Source of the DNA: JBEBGV01 sp040081265
GTDB taxonomy: Bacteria > Acidobacteriota > Vicinamibacteria > Vicinamibacterales > UBA2999
Length of the DNA: 51,423 nt
Reading direction: 5' to 3'
Assembly (NCBI GenBank): GCA_040081265.1
Contig: JBEBGV010000035.1
Coordinates: 1-51,423 of the forward strand
Shown: positions 6,851 through 14,398 of the stretch, one piece after another
Position numbering within the stretch: the first letter of the stretch is position 1
How the letters are laid out: every line of letters begins with the position of its first letter
Translations under genes and position numbers: made by a program
The notes under the pieces: generated by a model
Told to the model about the DNA's origin: nothing
The model's database searches: none
What the model saw: the letters and a program-made list of their open reading frames with translations, nothing else

Positions 6851-7417
6851 AGGAAAGAGCGCGTGCTCGATCCCCTCTATCAGCAGGTGCGCGGCCTTGA
6901 TGTGGATCTCCTGGATGCGATCGGAGGTGATGCCGGGCACGATCAGGCTGAGGTCGCAGAGCCCTTTCAGCGCGCCCCCATCACGCCCCAGCAAGCCGAC
7001 GACACCGACCTGACGCCCGCGTGCGGCTTCGGCGGCTCGGATGAGATTTCGGCTGTTGCCTGAGGTTGAGAATACGAGCAGCACGTCGCCGGCCCTGGCC
7101 CAGGCTTCTACGCCTCGGGCAAACACCTGCTCGAAGCCGTAGTCGTTGGCCACGCAGGTGAGGTGTCCGGGGTCGCTCATCGCCTGTGCCGACAGCGCCG
7201 GTCGATCCGCACGATTGCGCCCCGACAACTCCTCGGCAAAGTGCATCGCGTCGCACATCGAACCACCGTTGCCGCAACTCAGGATGCGACCGCCAGCTCG
7301 CAGGCAGGTGACCAGCGTCTCGGTCATGCGCGAGAGGGTGTGCTGCTCGTCCTCGGCGCGGGTGAGCCAGTCGAGGAGGGCGCGCGCGTCTGCGAGGCTG
7401 GAGTGGATGTCGGCCAT
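6842..7417 (-). CDS. gmhA: Sedoheptulose-7-phosphate isomerase (SIS domain)
   Basis: 191 residues with the SIS phosphosugar fold: LSCGNGGSMCDAMHFAEEL, DYGFEQVFARGVEAWARAGDVLLVFSTSGNS and the C-terminal EIHIKAAHLLIEGIE carrying conserved metal-binding and catalytic residues. It makes D-glycero-D-manno-heptose 7-phosphate for lipopolysaccharide core heptose. No other heptose gene is nearby. CATAAT lies 8 nt before the ATG and no ribosome binding site is visible, so a leaderless transcript is possible. The last codons and the stop come from a REP copy. Confidence 0.92.
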   Translation of the reverse strand: MADIHSSLADARALLDWLTRAEDEQHTLSRMTETLVTCLRAGGRILSCGNGGSMCDAMHFAEELSGRNRADRPALSAQAMSDPGHLTCVANDYGFEQVFARGVEAWARAGDVLLVFSTSGNSRNLIRAAEAARGRQVGVVGLLGRDGGALKGLCDLSLIVPGITSDRIQEIHIKAAHLLIEGIEHALFPRT

Positions 7418-7425
7418 CGCCGACC

Positions 7426-7431
7426 ATTATG
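7426..7431 (-). promoter_or_regulatory. -10-like box before gmhA
   Basis: CATAAT on the minus strand, 8 nt from the gmhA ATG. No convincing -35. Confidence 0.3.
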
Positions 7432-7463
7432 ACGGGAGTATGAAGGGGCCGCCGAGGGTTGAC

Positions 7464-7542
7464 GCCGGGTCCTTCGGACCCGGCCTACGTACGATTAGGG
7501 AACGGCCGGGGAGGTACGTAGGGCGGGTCGGAACGACCCGCC
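7464..7542. repeat. Inverted pair of REP-like palindromes (REPIN-like)
   Basis: The left copy (7464-7493) is GCCGGGTCC-TTC-GGACCCGGC-CTACGTACG. The right copy (7513-7542) is GGTACGTAG-GGCGGGTCG-GAA-CGACCCGCC. The two GTAG ends face each other across a 19-nt spacer. The stems differ from each other at two positions, each with matching changes on both arms. The pair fills the gap between gmhA and the DUF6152 gene, which otherwise holds nothing. Confidence 0.85.
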
Positions 7543-7543
7543 G

Positions 7544-7936
7544 CTATCGGCGGCCGCGATTGTTGCCCCAGGTCCAGCCGTCGGCGGGGCGCACGATCTG
7601 CTTCAGGTGGATGCGGTAGTCCGCTTCCACACGGCCCGGAGCGCCGGTAATCTGCACGACGTCGCCCGGCTTCAGCGTCTCAGGAGTGACGCCTACCCGT
7701 TCCAGCCGGCCGGCACCGGCCCATTCGGCGGCATAGGTCACCGCGATTCGCTGGGGGTCCGCCACCTTCACCTTGAGGATCGCGTGCGGGTTGCGATACA
7801 GGAACTCCTCGACGGTGCCTTCGATCTTGATCGAACGGTCCTCGTGATAGTCGAGCGAGAACGAGTGATGCGCATAGGCTGAGGGCACCGCCAGCGCACA
7901 CGCGAGGGTCAGCAGGCCAAGTCCAATCCGTCTCAT
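7544..7936 (-). CDS. Secreted DUF6152-like protein
   Basis: 130 residues from the ATG at 7936. The signal peptide MRRIGLGLLTLACALAVPSAYA is followed at once by HHSFSLDYHEDRSIKIEGTVEEFLYRNPHAILKVKV, the hallmark of a family usually annotated DUF6152: an AHHS start, a small beta-barrel-like domain and WxxE-like AAEWAGAGRL. The biochemical role is unknown. The stop lies 2 nt from a REP copy, so the last residues may be repeat-derived. Divergent from the amidase gene with only 60 nt between starts. Confidence 0.8.
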   Translation of the reverse strand: MRRIGLGLLTLACALAVPSAYAHHSFSLDYHEDRSIKIEGTVEEFLYRNPHAILKVKVADPQRIAVTYAAEWAGAGRLERVGVTPETLKPGDVVQITGAPGRVEADYRIHLKQIVRPADGWTWGNNRGRR

Positions 7937-7996
7937 GGGGTTAGATACTCCCCCACCTCCCCATTCCTTTACCAGCCCGTGCGATGATGAACCGAT

Positions 7997-9499
7997 TTGC
8001 GCACGACGCTGGCCGCTGCCCTCACGACGGCACTCCTTCTTGGGTCGCTCCTGCTGGCTCAGGGCACGACTCCCCCGCCCCTGACGCTCATCACGGCCCA
8101 GGGCCGGCGGCCCCTGCCGACGACGATGATCCGGGGCCAGGAAATGGTCGCGACCGATGACCTCGTGTCGCTGCTGCAGGTCGCTGCCCGCGAGGATACG
8201 ACGGCCGGTGGCATCGCCCTGTCCTACAAGGGTAAGACCGTCGTCGTCTCTCCCGACCAGCCCATGGTCTCGGTGGCCGGACGCCTGGTGCCGCTCCAGT
8301 CTCCCGCCATCCGCAACGGCCGTCGATGGTTTGTATCGCTCGACTTCCTGCCCCGCGGGCTCTCGCCCATCTACGACGCACGCATCGAGCTGCGTCGCCC
8401 GTCGAGGCTCGTCATCGTGGGAGACCTGCGCGTGCCGCGAGTCACCGTGCGGCTCGACAGTGCCGGCCCGCCCACGCGGCTCTCGATTGAAGCCTCGCCC
8501 TCGACGCTCATCACCCCCATGGTCGAGTCGGGGCGTATCGTCCTCCGCCTCGAGGCCGACGCGCTCGACGTCGCCCCGCTGCCCCAGGCCGGCGGCCTGC
8601 TTGAACAAGCCCGGACCGAAGGTACGACCGTCGTCCTCACGCTATCGCCACGGGCCGGACTGGCCCGCGCCGCGCAGGCCAGCGGGACCGACGTTTCCAG
8701 GCTGAACTTCGACGTGCCTCTGGCCGGGCAAACCGATTCTGCCGCAACCCCTGCAGGGGCACTGCCCGCTGGGGTCACGCCACCGACGACGACGGAGGCG
8801 CCACAGCTGCCGCCAAGCCCTTCTGGCGCACGACTGATCGTGCTGGATCCGGGCCACGGCGGAGCCGATACCGGAGCAACGGGACCGAGCGGCGTGCAGG
8901 AAAAGGCCCTCACGCTCGAGATCGCGCGCCGCGTGAAGACACTGCTCGAAAGTCGTCTGGGCATGCGGGTGCTGCTGACGCGCGACGACGACCGCAACGT
9001 GTCGCTCGACGAGCGCACGGCTGTCGCCAACAACAACAAGGCCAACCTGTTCGTGAGCCTGCACCTGAACACGTCGCCGTCACCGTTGATGTCGGGCGCA
9101 GAGATCTACCAGCTGCGGCTCGAGCGCGAGACGCCAGGAAGACGGGGTACGGCGAGCGAGCCGTTCACGCTTCCGCTCACCACAGGCGGAACGAGAACTG
9201 TGGCGCTCGTGCCATGGAACCTTGCTCAAGCGCGTCACCGTGAGGACTCGACGTTGCTCGCCAACCTGCTCGAGTCGTCGTTGCGTGCTCAGGTGCCGAT
9301 GGGCCTGCGGCCAATCCAGGAGGCGCCGATGCGTGTGCTGGCCGGCCTGGATATGGCGGCGGTCGTCGTCGAACTCGCCTACCTGTCAAATCCGGAACAG
9401 GACACGGCATCGCAGTCGGACGACTTCCAGAACAAAGCCGCCCAGGCCATCCTCGAAGCCGTCAGCGCGTATCGTGCGGCGTGGCGGGGAGGGCAGTAA
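7997..9499 (+). CDS. N-acetylmuramoyl-L-alanine amidase (Amidase_3)
   Basis: 500 residues from a TTG at 7997; MRTTLAAALTTALLLGSLLLAQG is a signal peptide. The N-terminal half (about 30-250) is an AMIN-like/copper-amine-oxidase-like beta region, then a Pro/Thr linker, then the zinc amidase domain. Its motifs are LDPGHGGADTGA (about 282), the metal-binding Glu in GVQEKALTLE, SLHLNTS (about 354) and the catalytic Glu in VVVELAYLSN (about 457). It cuts the bond between glycan and stem peptide in the periplasm, as in daughter-cell separation. The GerMN gene starts 2 nt after its stop, so they are co-transcribed. Confidence 0.94.
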   Translation: MRTTLAAALTTALLLGSLLLAQGTTPPPLTLITAQGRRPLPTTMIRGQEMVATDDLVSLLQVAAREDTTAGGIALSYKGKTVVVSPDQPMVSVAGRLVPLQSPAIRNGRRWFVSLDFLPRGLSPIYDARIELRRPSRLVIVGDLRVPRVTVRLDSAGPPTRLSIEASPSTLITPMVESGRIVLRLEADALDVAPLPQAGGLLEQARTEGTTVVLTLSPRAGLARAAQASGTDVSRLNFDVPLAGQTDSAATPAGALPAGVTPPTTTEAPQLPPSPSGARLIVLDPGHGGADTGATGPSGVQEKALTLEIARRVKTLLESRLGMRVLLTRDDDRNVSLDERTAVANNNKANLFVSLHLNTSPSPLMSGAEIYQLRLERETPGRRGTASEPFTLPLTTGGTRTVALVPWNLAQARHREDSTLLANLLESSLRAQVPMGLRPIQEAPMRVLAGLDMAAVVVELAYLSNPEQDTASQSDDFQNKAAQAILEAVSAYRAAWRGGQ

Positions 9500-9501
9500 C
9501 G

Positions 9502-10083
9502 ATGCTTCAACCGCGGCAGGTGGCGCTCGGCCTTGCGGCCACACTTGGAATGGCGCTCATCGCGCTGGCGGTGTCGATCGGGCTCGAGCGGTTGTTCTCC
9601 ACGCCGGTGCCCGAGGCCGCCGACGCGGTCGAGTTCGCGGGCGCCACGGCCAGCGACGTCGCGCACATCAACGCCACGCTGTTCTATGTGTCAGAGGACG
9701 GGCAGGCCCTGGTGGGCGTTCGACGAGAGGTTCCGCTCGCGGAAGGGCGCATCGAGCAGGGCCGCCAGATTCTCCGGCTGGCACTCACGCCCCCGCCACG
9801 CGGCTACTCGTCGCCGATTCCGCGCGGCACCACCCTCAGGGGCTTCTACGTCACCGACCGCGGCGACGCGTTCATCGACCTGAGCCAGCACGCCACGAGC
9901 GGCCACCCAGGCGGATCGTTTGCCGAGATGCTGACGGTGTCGGCACTGGTCAACGACGTCACCGCCAACCTGCCGGCCGTACAGCGCGTGCAGATCCTGA
10001 TCGAGGGTCAGCACGTGGACACACTCGCCGGCCACGTCGACCTGCGTCGGCCGCTCACGCGCGATACCTCCCTCGTGCGATAG
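9502..10083 (+). CDS. GerMN domain membrane-anchored protein
   Basis: 193 residues. An N-terminal anchor (VALGLAATLGMALIALAVSIGL) is followed by a GerMN domain (about 60-190): INATLFYVSEDGQALVGVRREVPL, RGTTLRGFYVTDRGDAFIDLS and VNDVTANLPAVQRVQILIEGQHVDTLAGHVDL. GerMN domains occur in envelope and spore proteins next to amidases and probably bind cell-wall material. ATG at 9502, 2 nt after amidase; rph starts 11 nt after its stop, so amidase, GerMN and rph form one operon. Confidence 0.88.
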   Translation: MLQPRQVALGLAATLGMALIALAVSIGLERLFSTPVPEAADAVEFAGATASDVAHINATLFYVSEDGQALVGVRREVPLAEGRIEQGRQILRLALTPPPRGYSSPIPRGTTLRGFYVTDRGDAFIDLSQHATSGHPGGSFAEMLTVSALVNDVTANLPAVQRVQILIEGQHVDTLAGHVDLRRPLTRDTSLVR

Positions 10084-10094
10084 TTGAGGACCCC

Positions 10095-10823
10095 ATGCGA
10101 ACTGAAGGCCGACTGGCCGAACAACTCCGTCCCACGCGAATCACCCCGAACTATCTCGTGCACGCCGAAGGGTCCGTGCTCGTCGAGTGCGGAAAAACCA
10201 AGGTCATCTGCACGGCGAGCGTCGAGGACCGCGTCCCGCCCTTCAGGCGGAACAGCGGCAAAGGCTGGGTAACGGCGGAGTACGGCATGCTGCCTCGCGC
10301 CACCTCCACCAGAACGCAGCGCGAAGCCAGCGCCGGCCGGGTCGGCGGACGCACCCAGGAAATCCAGCGGCTGATTGGCCGGTCTCTGCGCGCGGTCACG
10401 AAGATGGAGGAACTCGGCGAGCGCACGATCACGCTCGACTGCGACGTCATCCAAGCCGATGGCGGTACCCGCACGGCATCGATCACCGGTGCCTTCGTCG
10501 CCCTCGTGCTCGCCGTCCAGACGATGCGTGACAAGTCGATGATCCGGACGATGCCGGTGCAGGACTATGTCGCAGCCACGAGCGTCGGCATTGTCGATGG
10601 TCTCCCCCTGCTGGATCTCGAGTACACCGAGGACTCGAAGGCCGACGTGGACATGAACATCGTGAAGACCGGGGCCGGCCTCTACATCGAACTGCAGGGC
10701 ACCGCGGAGGCACTGCCGTTTGGGCGCGAGGCGCTCAATCGCCTGCTCGACCTCGGCGACACGGGCATCCGCCAGTTGATTGCGCTGCAGAAGAGCCTCG
10801 TGGGGCAGCACCTGGGGAAGTGA
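10095..10823 (+). CDS. rph: Ribonuclease PH
   Basis: A 242-residue phosphorolytic 3'-5' exoribonuclease trimming tRNA 3' ends. Family motifs: GSVLVECGKTKVICTASVED, GWVTAEYGMLPRAT, R-rich GGRTQEIQRLIGRSLRAV, the catalytic TITLDCDVIQADGGTRTASITGA and DLEYTEDSKADVDMNIV. Full length. The start is the ATG after GAGGACCCC. It precedes rdgB, a common pairing in many bacteria. Confidence 0.97.
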   Translation: MRTEGRLAEQLRPTRITPNYLVHAEGSVLVECGKTKVICTASVEDRVPPFRRNSGKGWVTAEYGMLPRATSTRTQREASAGRVGGRTQEIQRLIGRSLRAVTKMEELGERTITLDCDVIQADGGTRTASITGAFVALVLAVQTMRDKSMIRTMPVQDYVAATSVGIVDGLPLLDLEYTEDSKADVDMNIVKTGAGLYIELQGTAEALPFGREALNRLLDLGDTGIRQLIALQKSLVGQHLGK

Positions 10824-10825
10824 GA

Positions 10826-10892
10826 AGTTTGAAGTTTGAAGTGCGAAGTTGAAGTGCGAAGTTGAAGTGGGAAGTACGAAGTGGGAAGTAAG
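10826..10892. repeat. Short-period repeat (GAAGTTTGAAGTGCGAAGTTG type)
   Basis: Tandem imperfect 8-10-nt units GAAGTTTGAAGTGCGAAGTTGAAGTG fill the whole rph-rdgB gap and run into the first codons of rdgB. The same unit, in both orientations, fills 39926-40075. Confidence 0.75.
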
Positions 10893-11558
10893 TTGCGGCT
10901 GCTGGTTGCGACGACCAACCCGGACAAGCTGCGGGAAATTCGGGGGGTACTGACCGGCGGGTCCTTCGGACCCGCCCTACGTACTGACGGCCTACCCACG
11001 GTGAAGTTGCTCTCGCTGACTGACCTGCCTCCCGTGCCGGAGCCGGAGGAGACGGGAGCCACCTTCGAGGCCAACGCCGAGATCAAAGCCCTCTATTACG
11101 ACGCCCTCGCGCGGCGGTCCGGTGTGAGCGGCAGCGCCGCCACGGACTTGACGGTGGCGGAGGATTCCGGGCTCGAGATCGATGCCCTCGGCGGCGATCC
11201 GGGCGTACTGTCGGCCCGCTTCGTCAGTCCAGATGCGAGCTACGCCGAACGTTTCGCTGAAATCTACCGGCGGCTGAACCACATGCAGGCGCCACGCCCC
11301 TGGACGGCGCGCTTTGTGTGCGCGATCTCGGTCGTCGCCGACGGAACGCCCGTCTTTCAGACTCGGGGGACGGTTGAAGGTCGGATCGCGGAGGCACCGG
11401 CCGGCGGAGCCGGTTTCGGCTACGACCCCATCTTCTTTTACCCCGACTTCGGGTGCACGCTCGCCGAGGTGAGCGCGGAGCGGAAGCTGATGGTGGCGCA
11501 TCGGGGGCACGCCTTTCGGGCGCTCGACCGCTGGCTCTCGGAGCACCACCCGTATTAA
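10881..11558 (+). CDS. rdgB: XTP/dITP diphosphatase (non-canonical purine NTP pyrophosphatase)
   Basis: 225 residues, longer than the usual 195-205. Motifs: LLVATTNPDKLREIRGVL (phosphate-binding N-terminus), ATFEANAEIKALYY, VAEDSGLEIDALGG, SARF, GGAGFGYDPIFF and MVAHRGHAFRAL. It hydrolyses deaminated purine nucleotides. After REIRGVL there is an extra stretch GGSFGPALRTDGLPTV encoded by a REP palindrome (10956-10985), accounting for much of the added length. The GTG at 10881 lies within a short-period repeat; TTG at 10893 (MRLLVATT) is an equally plausible start. Confidence 0.94.
   Translation: MGSKLRLLVATTNPDKLREIRGVLTGGSFGPALRTDGLPTVKLLSLTDLPPVPEPEETGATFEANAEIKALYYDALARRSGVSGSAATDLTVAEDSGLEIDALGGDPGVLSARFVSPDASYAERFAEIYRRLNHMQAPRPWTARFVCAISVVADGTPVFQTRGTVEGRIAEAPAGGAGFGYDPIFFYPDFGCTLAEVSAERKLMVAHRGHAFRALDRWLSEHHPY
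10956..10985 (-). repeat. REP-like palindrome in frame inside rdgB
   Basis: GGCGGGTCC, loop TTC, GGACCCGCC, then CTACGTACT. It is read through in the rdgB frame as GGSFGPALRT, placed in the loop after the first helix of the enzyme, well away from the catalytic motifs. Confidence 0.88.
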
Positions 11559-11580
11559 TGTATGGCGGCGTAAGCAAGGT

Positions 11581-11600
11581 GGCCCTTCAGGGCCGCCATC
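11581..11600. terminator. Hairpin between rdgB and the MBL gene
   Basis: GGTGGCCC-TTCA-GGGCCGCC forms an 8-bp stem with one mismatch in the 61-nt gap. It has no U-run; it may be a weak terminator or a decayed REP. Confidence 0.35.
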
Positions 11601-11619
11601 ACGATTTGGAGAGACACGT

Positions 11620-13173
11620 ATGAAAAAAGTCACTGCCCTTGCCGTGGCGATCGTCCTGGCGTCCGCGGTAGCACCGTCAGCCCAGCAGGCTGGTGCGCTG
11701 CAGACGGCGGCGACAACGCTCGGCACCGCCAACGTCCGGACGCTGCAGTTCACTGCCTCCGGCGGCCAGTACTCGGTCGGCCAGAACTACACGGCAGCTG
11801 AAGCGTGGCCGAGGATTACGGTCCCGACCTATACGGCCGCCATCAATTTCGAACAGGGCAGCATGCGCGTGGACCTCACGCGCACCAACGGCGCCACGAT
11901 GCCGCGGGGCGGTGGCGCACCGTTCACGGGCGAGCAGCGCCAGACGCAGATCGTCAGCGGTGCGTTCGCGTGGAACCAGGCGCCCGCTCCGCCACCCGCT
12001 CCGCCGGAACGCGGACGCATCACGGTGGCTGAAATCGCTGCCGCAACCGGGACCCAGGTCCTGCCCGTTCCGCCGGTGAATCAGGCCGCGGCGGCCACTC
12101 AGGTCGAGCGCATGCTCCTGCTGAACGCCATCCCGCAGGCGTTTGTGCGCGCGGCGATGGCCAACAACGCCACCACGAAGGCCGGCAAGAATGGCGCGAC
12201 CGAGGTCTCGTTCGCGCTACCGACCGGGCAGCGGATGTCAGGCGTCATCAACGCCATGGGCCAGGTGGAGAAGGTCACGACGATGATCTACCACCCGATC
12301 GTCGGCGACATGGTCGTCGAGACCAGCTTCAGCGGCTACAAGGACTTCGGCGGCGTGATGTTCCCCGCCAAGCTGGTCCAGACGCAGGACGGCTACACGT
12401 CTCTCGAACTCGACATCACCGCGGTGACGGCCAATCCGATGGTAAACCTGCCGGTGCCTGCCAACGTGATGAACGCGCCGGCCCCGCCGGCACCAACCGT
12501 GGCATCGGAGAAGCTCGGCGACGGGCTCTTCTACCTCACCGGCGGCACGCACCACAGCATCGCTGTCGAGATGAGGGACCACATCGTCGTTGTCGACCTG
12601 CCGAACAACCAGGCCCGCGCCGCGGCGGTTCTGGCCAAGGCCAAGGAAGTGATTCCCAACAAGCCGGTTCGCTTCGTCGTGACGACGCATCATCACTGGG
12701 ATCACCTCGGCGGCATCCGTGAAGCCTTCGCCGAGGGCGCCACCATCGTCACGCACGAGTCGAACAAGAAGTTCCTCGAGCGCGTGGCCAAGGCACCGCA
12801 CACCTTGTCGCCCGATCGTCAGGCGATGGTCAAGGGCAAGGCGAAGGTTCAGTCGGTCAAGGCGAAGACCGTCCTGACCGACGGGACGCGCGTCATCGAA
12901 CTGCACCTTCTCACCGGGTTGGAACACACCGGCGACATGCTGATGGTGTACCTGCCCAAGGAGAAGGTCCTGGCCGAGGCTGATGCGTTCACGCCGCCCG
13001 CTCAGGTGAACGGCGCGATCGCGCAGGCGGCGGTCCCCTTCACGCGCGCGCTCTATGACAACGTCAAGCGTCTGAATCTCGATGTGACGACGATCGCGCC
13101 GTTCCACGGCAACCGCAAGGCCGACCTCGCCGAAGTTGGTCGTCTGGGCGGCGTCGCCAACGCGACGAATTAG
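11620..13173 (+). CDS. Secreted metallo-beta-lactamase-fold hydrolase
   Basis: 517 residues with a signal peptide (MKKVTALAVAIVLASAVAPSAQQ) and GGAGAGAC-type spacing before the ATG. The first 280 residues are a beta-rich domain (NFEQGSMRVDLTRTNG, KLVQTQDGYTSLELDI). The C-terminal part is an MBL fold with VTTHHHWDHLGGIREA (HxHxDH at 357-362), IVTHE, LEHTGDMLMVYLPKEKVLAEADAF and a final zinc-ligand region APFHGNRKADLAE. The substrate cannot be told. The stop overlaps the convergent coaA stop by 4 nt. Confidence 0.88.
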   Translation: MKKVTALAVAIVLASAVAPSAQQAGALQTAATTLGTANVRTLQFTASGGQYSVGQNYTAAEAWPRITVPTYTAAINFEQGSMRVDLTRTNGATMPRGGGAPFTGEQRQTQIVSGAFAWNQAPAPPPAPPERGRITVAEIAAATGTQVLPVPPVNQAAAATQVERMLLLNAIPQAFVRAAMANNATTKAGKNGATEVSFALPTGQRMSGVINAMGQVEKVTTMIYHPIVGDMVVETSFSGYKDFGGVMFPAKLVQTQDGYTSLELDITAVTANPMVNLPVPANVMNAPAPPAPTVASEKLGDGLFYLTGGTHHSIAVEMRDHIVVVDLPNNQARAAAVLAKAKEVIPNKPVRFVVTTHHHWDHLGGIREAFAEGATIVTHESNKKFLERVAKAPHTLSPDRQAMVKGKAKVQSVKAKTVLTDGTRVIELHLLTGLEHTGDMLMVYLPKEKVLAEADAFTPPAQVNGAIAQAAVPFTRALYDNVKRLNLDVTTIAPFHGNRKADLAEVGRLGGVANATN

Positions 13174-14138
13174 ACTTTTCGTAATCTCACGCGCCGCACA
13201 CCGTGATCCTGACCCTTTTCGAGGATCAGGTGTGCGCGCTCGCGCGTCGGCAGGACGTTGTCGTGCAGGTTCACCAGGTTGATGGTGCGCCAGATGCGGC
13301 GCGCGGTCTCGACGGCCTCGGTGGGCGACAAGCTGGCATAGCGGTGGAAATACGATGACGGGTTGGTGAACACCGTCTCGCGCAGCCGCAGGAATCGCTC
13401 GACGTACCACTCCTCGATGTCGTGCTCGTCGGCATCCACATAAATCGAAAAATCAAAGAAGTCAGACACGAACATCGGCGACAGCCGTCCAAGGCGACGT
13501 CCGCCTGTCTGTAACACGTTGAGGCCCTCGACGATCACGATGTCGGGCTGCCGGACGATCTGGTGCTCGCCGGGAACGATGTCGTAGGCCAGGTGGGAGT
13601 ACACCGGCGCCTCAACCGAGGGGAGCCCTGCCTTGACGTCGGCCAGGAACCTCACGAGACGACGCTGGTCGTAGCTTTCCGGGAACCCCTTCCTCGACGT
13701 CAGGCCTCGCGCATCCAGCTCACGCTGCGGCAGCAGGAATCCATCGGTGGTGACGAGATCCACCTTGGGATGGCCGGGCCAGTGCGAGAGCAGCGTCCTG
13801 AGCAGGCGCGACGTGGTGCTCTTCCCCACCGCCACGCTTCCCGCCACTCCGATGACGTACGGCACGCGAACCTGATCGGAATTGAGGAACGTGCTGGTCG
13901 CCTGGTGCCGCTGCTGAGTGGCCGCAACGTAGAGGTTCAGGAGGCGCGAGAGCGGCAGGTAGACGTCGACGACCTCGCGAAGGGACACGGGATCGATGAG
14001 GCCGCCGAGCGGCCGCAGCTGCTCTTCCGACAGGGGGAGGGGGGTCTCGTCCCTGAGCCGCGCCCACTCAGGTCGCGAGAACTCGACGTAGCGGGACACC
14101 TGCACCTGTTCGCCAGGACTGGTCGTCACGCCGGGCAT
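13170..14138 (-). CDS. coaA: Type I pantothenate kinase
   Basis: 322 residues of the bacterial type I fold: VIGVAGSVAVGKSTTSRLL (P-loop), LVTTDGFLLP, RKGFPESYDQRRLVRFL, SHLAYDIVPGE, PDIVIVEGLNVLQ and FDFSIYVDADE. It catalyses the first step of coenzyme A synthesis. The ATG at 14138 overlaps a perfect -10 hexamer TACAAT (14137-14142). If that promoter is used, translation would begin at the GTG at 14129 (MTTSPGEQVQ), 7 nt downstream, giving 319 residues. Confidence 0.95.
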   Translation of the reverse strand: MPGVTTSPGEQVQVSRYVEFSRPEWARLRDETPLPLSEEQLRPLGGLIDPVSLREVVDVYLPLSRLLNLYVAATQQRHQATSTFLNSDQVRVPYVIGVAGSVAVGKSTTSRLLRTLLSHWPGHPKVDLVTTDGFLLPQRELDARGLTSRKGFPESYDQRRLVRFLADVKAGLPSVEAPVYSHLAYDIVPGEHQIVRQPDIVIVEGLNVLQTGGRRLGRLSPMFVSDFFDFSIYVDADEHDIEEWYVERFLRLRETVFTNPSSYFHRYASLSPTEAVETARRIWRTINLVNLHDNVLPTRERAHLILEKGQDHGVRRVRLRKV

Positions 14139-14142
14139 TGTA
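14137..14142 (-). promoter_or_regulatory. -10 box overlapping the annotated coaA ATG
   Basis: TACAAT on the minus strand; the next in-frame start, GTG at 14129, is 7 nt beyond it. No clear -35. Confidence 0.4.
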
Positions 14143-14279
14143 GCCGCTGCCTGCGAAGATCAGTGACATTTCGGCTAAACCATTATTGTTCAGCAGTTTG
14201 CTGCCGATAACCCCTTGATACTGCTCAGTGTGTGGAAGTGGGTTTGACGTAACCTGATCAGGCTCTACTAAATTCAGTC

Positions 14280-14309
14280 GTGACAAGGGATAACAAAAAG
14301 CGTTATACA
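14280..14309 (+). promoter_or_regulatory. Probable sigma-70-type promoter of the TonB-dependent receptor gene
   Basis: GTGACA (14280-14285), 18-nt spacer, TATACA (14304-14309), in a locally AT-rich stretch. An alternative is TTGACG (14244-14249), 16 nt, TACTAA (14266-14271). Either gives a leader of about 80-120 nt containing two hairpins. Confidence 0.5.
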
Positions 14310-14331
14310 ACCATAACTACTGACTGAGCAG

Positions 14332-14378
14332 AATCACCCCTCAGGGTGATTAATCGGAACGACCTGCATAAGGGTCGT
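14332..14378 (+). promoter_or_regulatory. Two hairpins in the receptor mRNA leader
   Basis: AATCACCC-CTCA-GGGTGATT (14332-14351) is a perfect 8-bp stem. ACGACC, 8-nt loop, GGTCGT (14359-14378) is a second stem. Both lie just before the AGGAG ribosome site (14385), so they could influence translation or mRNA stability. No known riboswitch was recognised. Confidence 0.45.
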
Positions 14379-14398
14379 GTCCATAGGAGATAGCGCAG

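Noticed and set aside
7544..8608. Long leftward frame of 354 codons
   Set aside because: Only the last 130 codons (from 7936) look like a protein with signal peptide and DUF6152 features; the rest is antisense to the amidase gene with biased, low-complexity composition.
12238..13410. 390-codon leftward frame opposite the MBL-fold gene
   Set aside because: His/Arg/Asp-rich shadow frame of high-GC coding DNA; the plus strand has a signal peptide and zinc motif.
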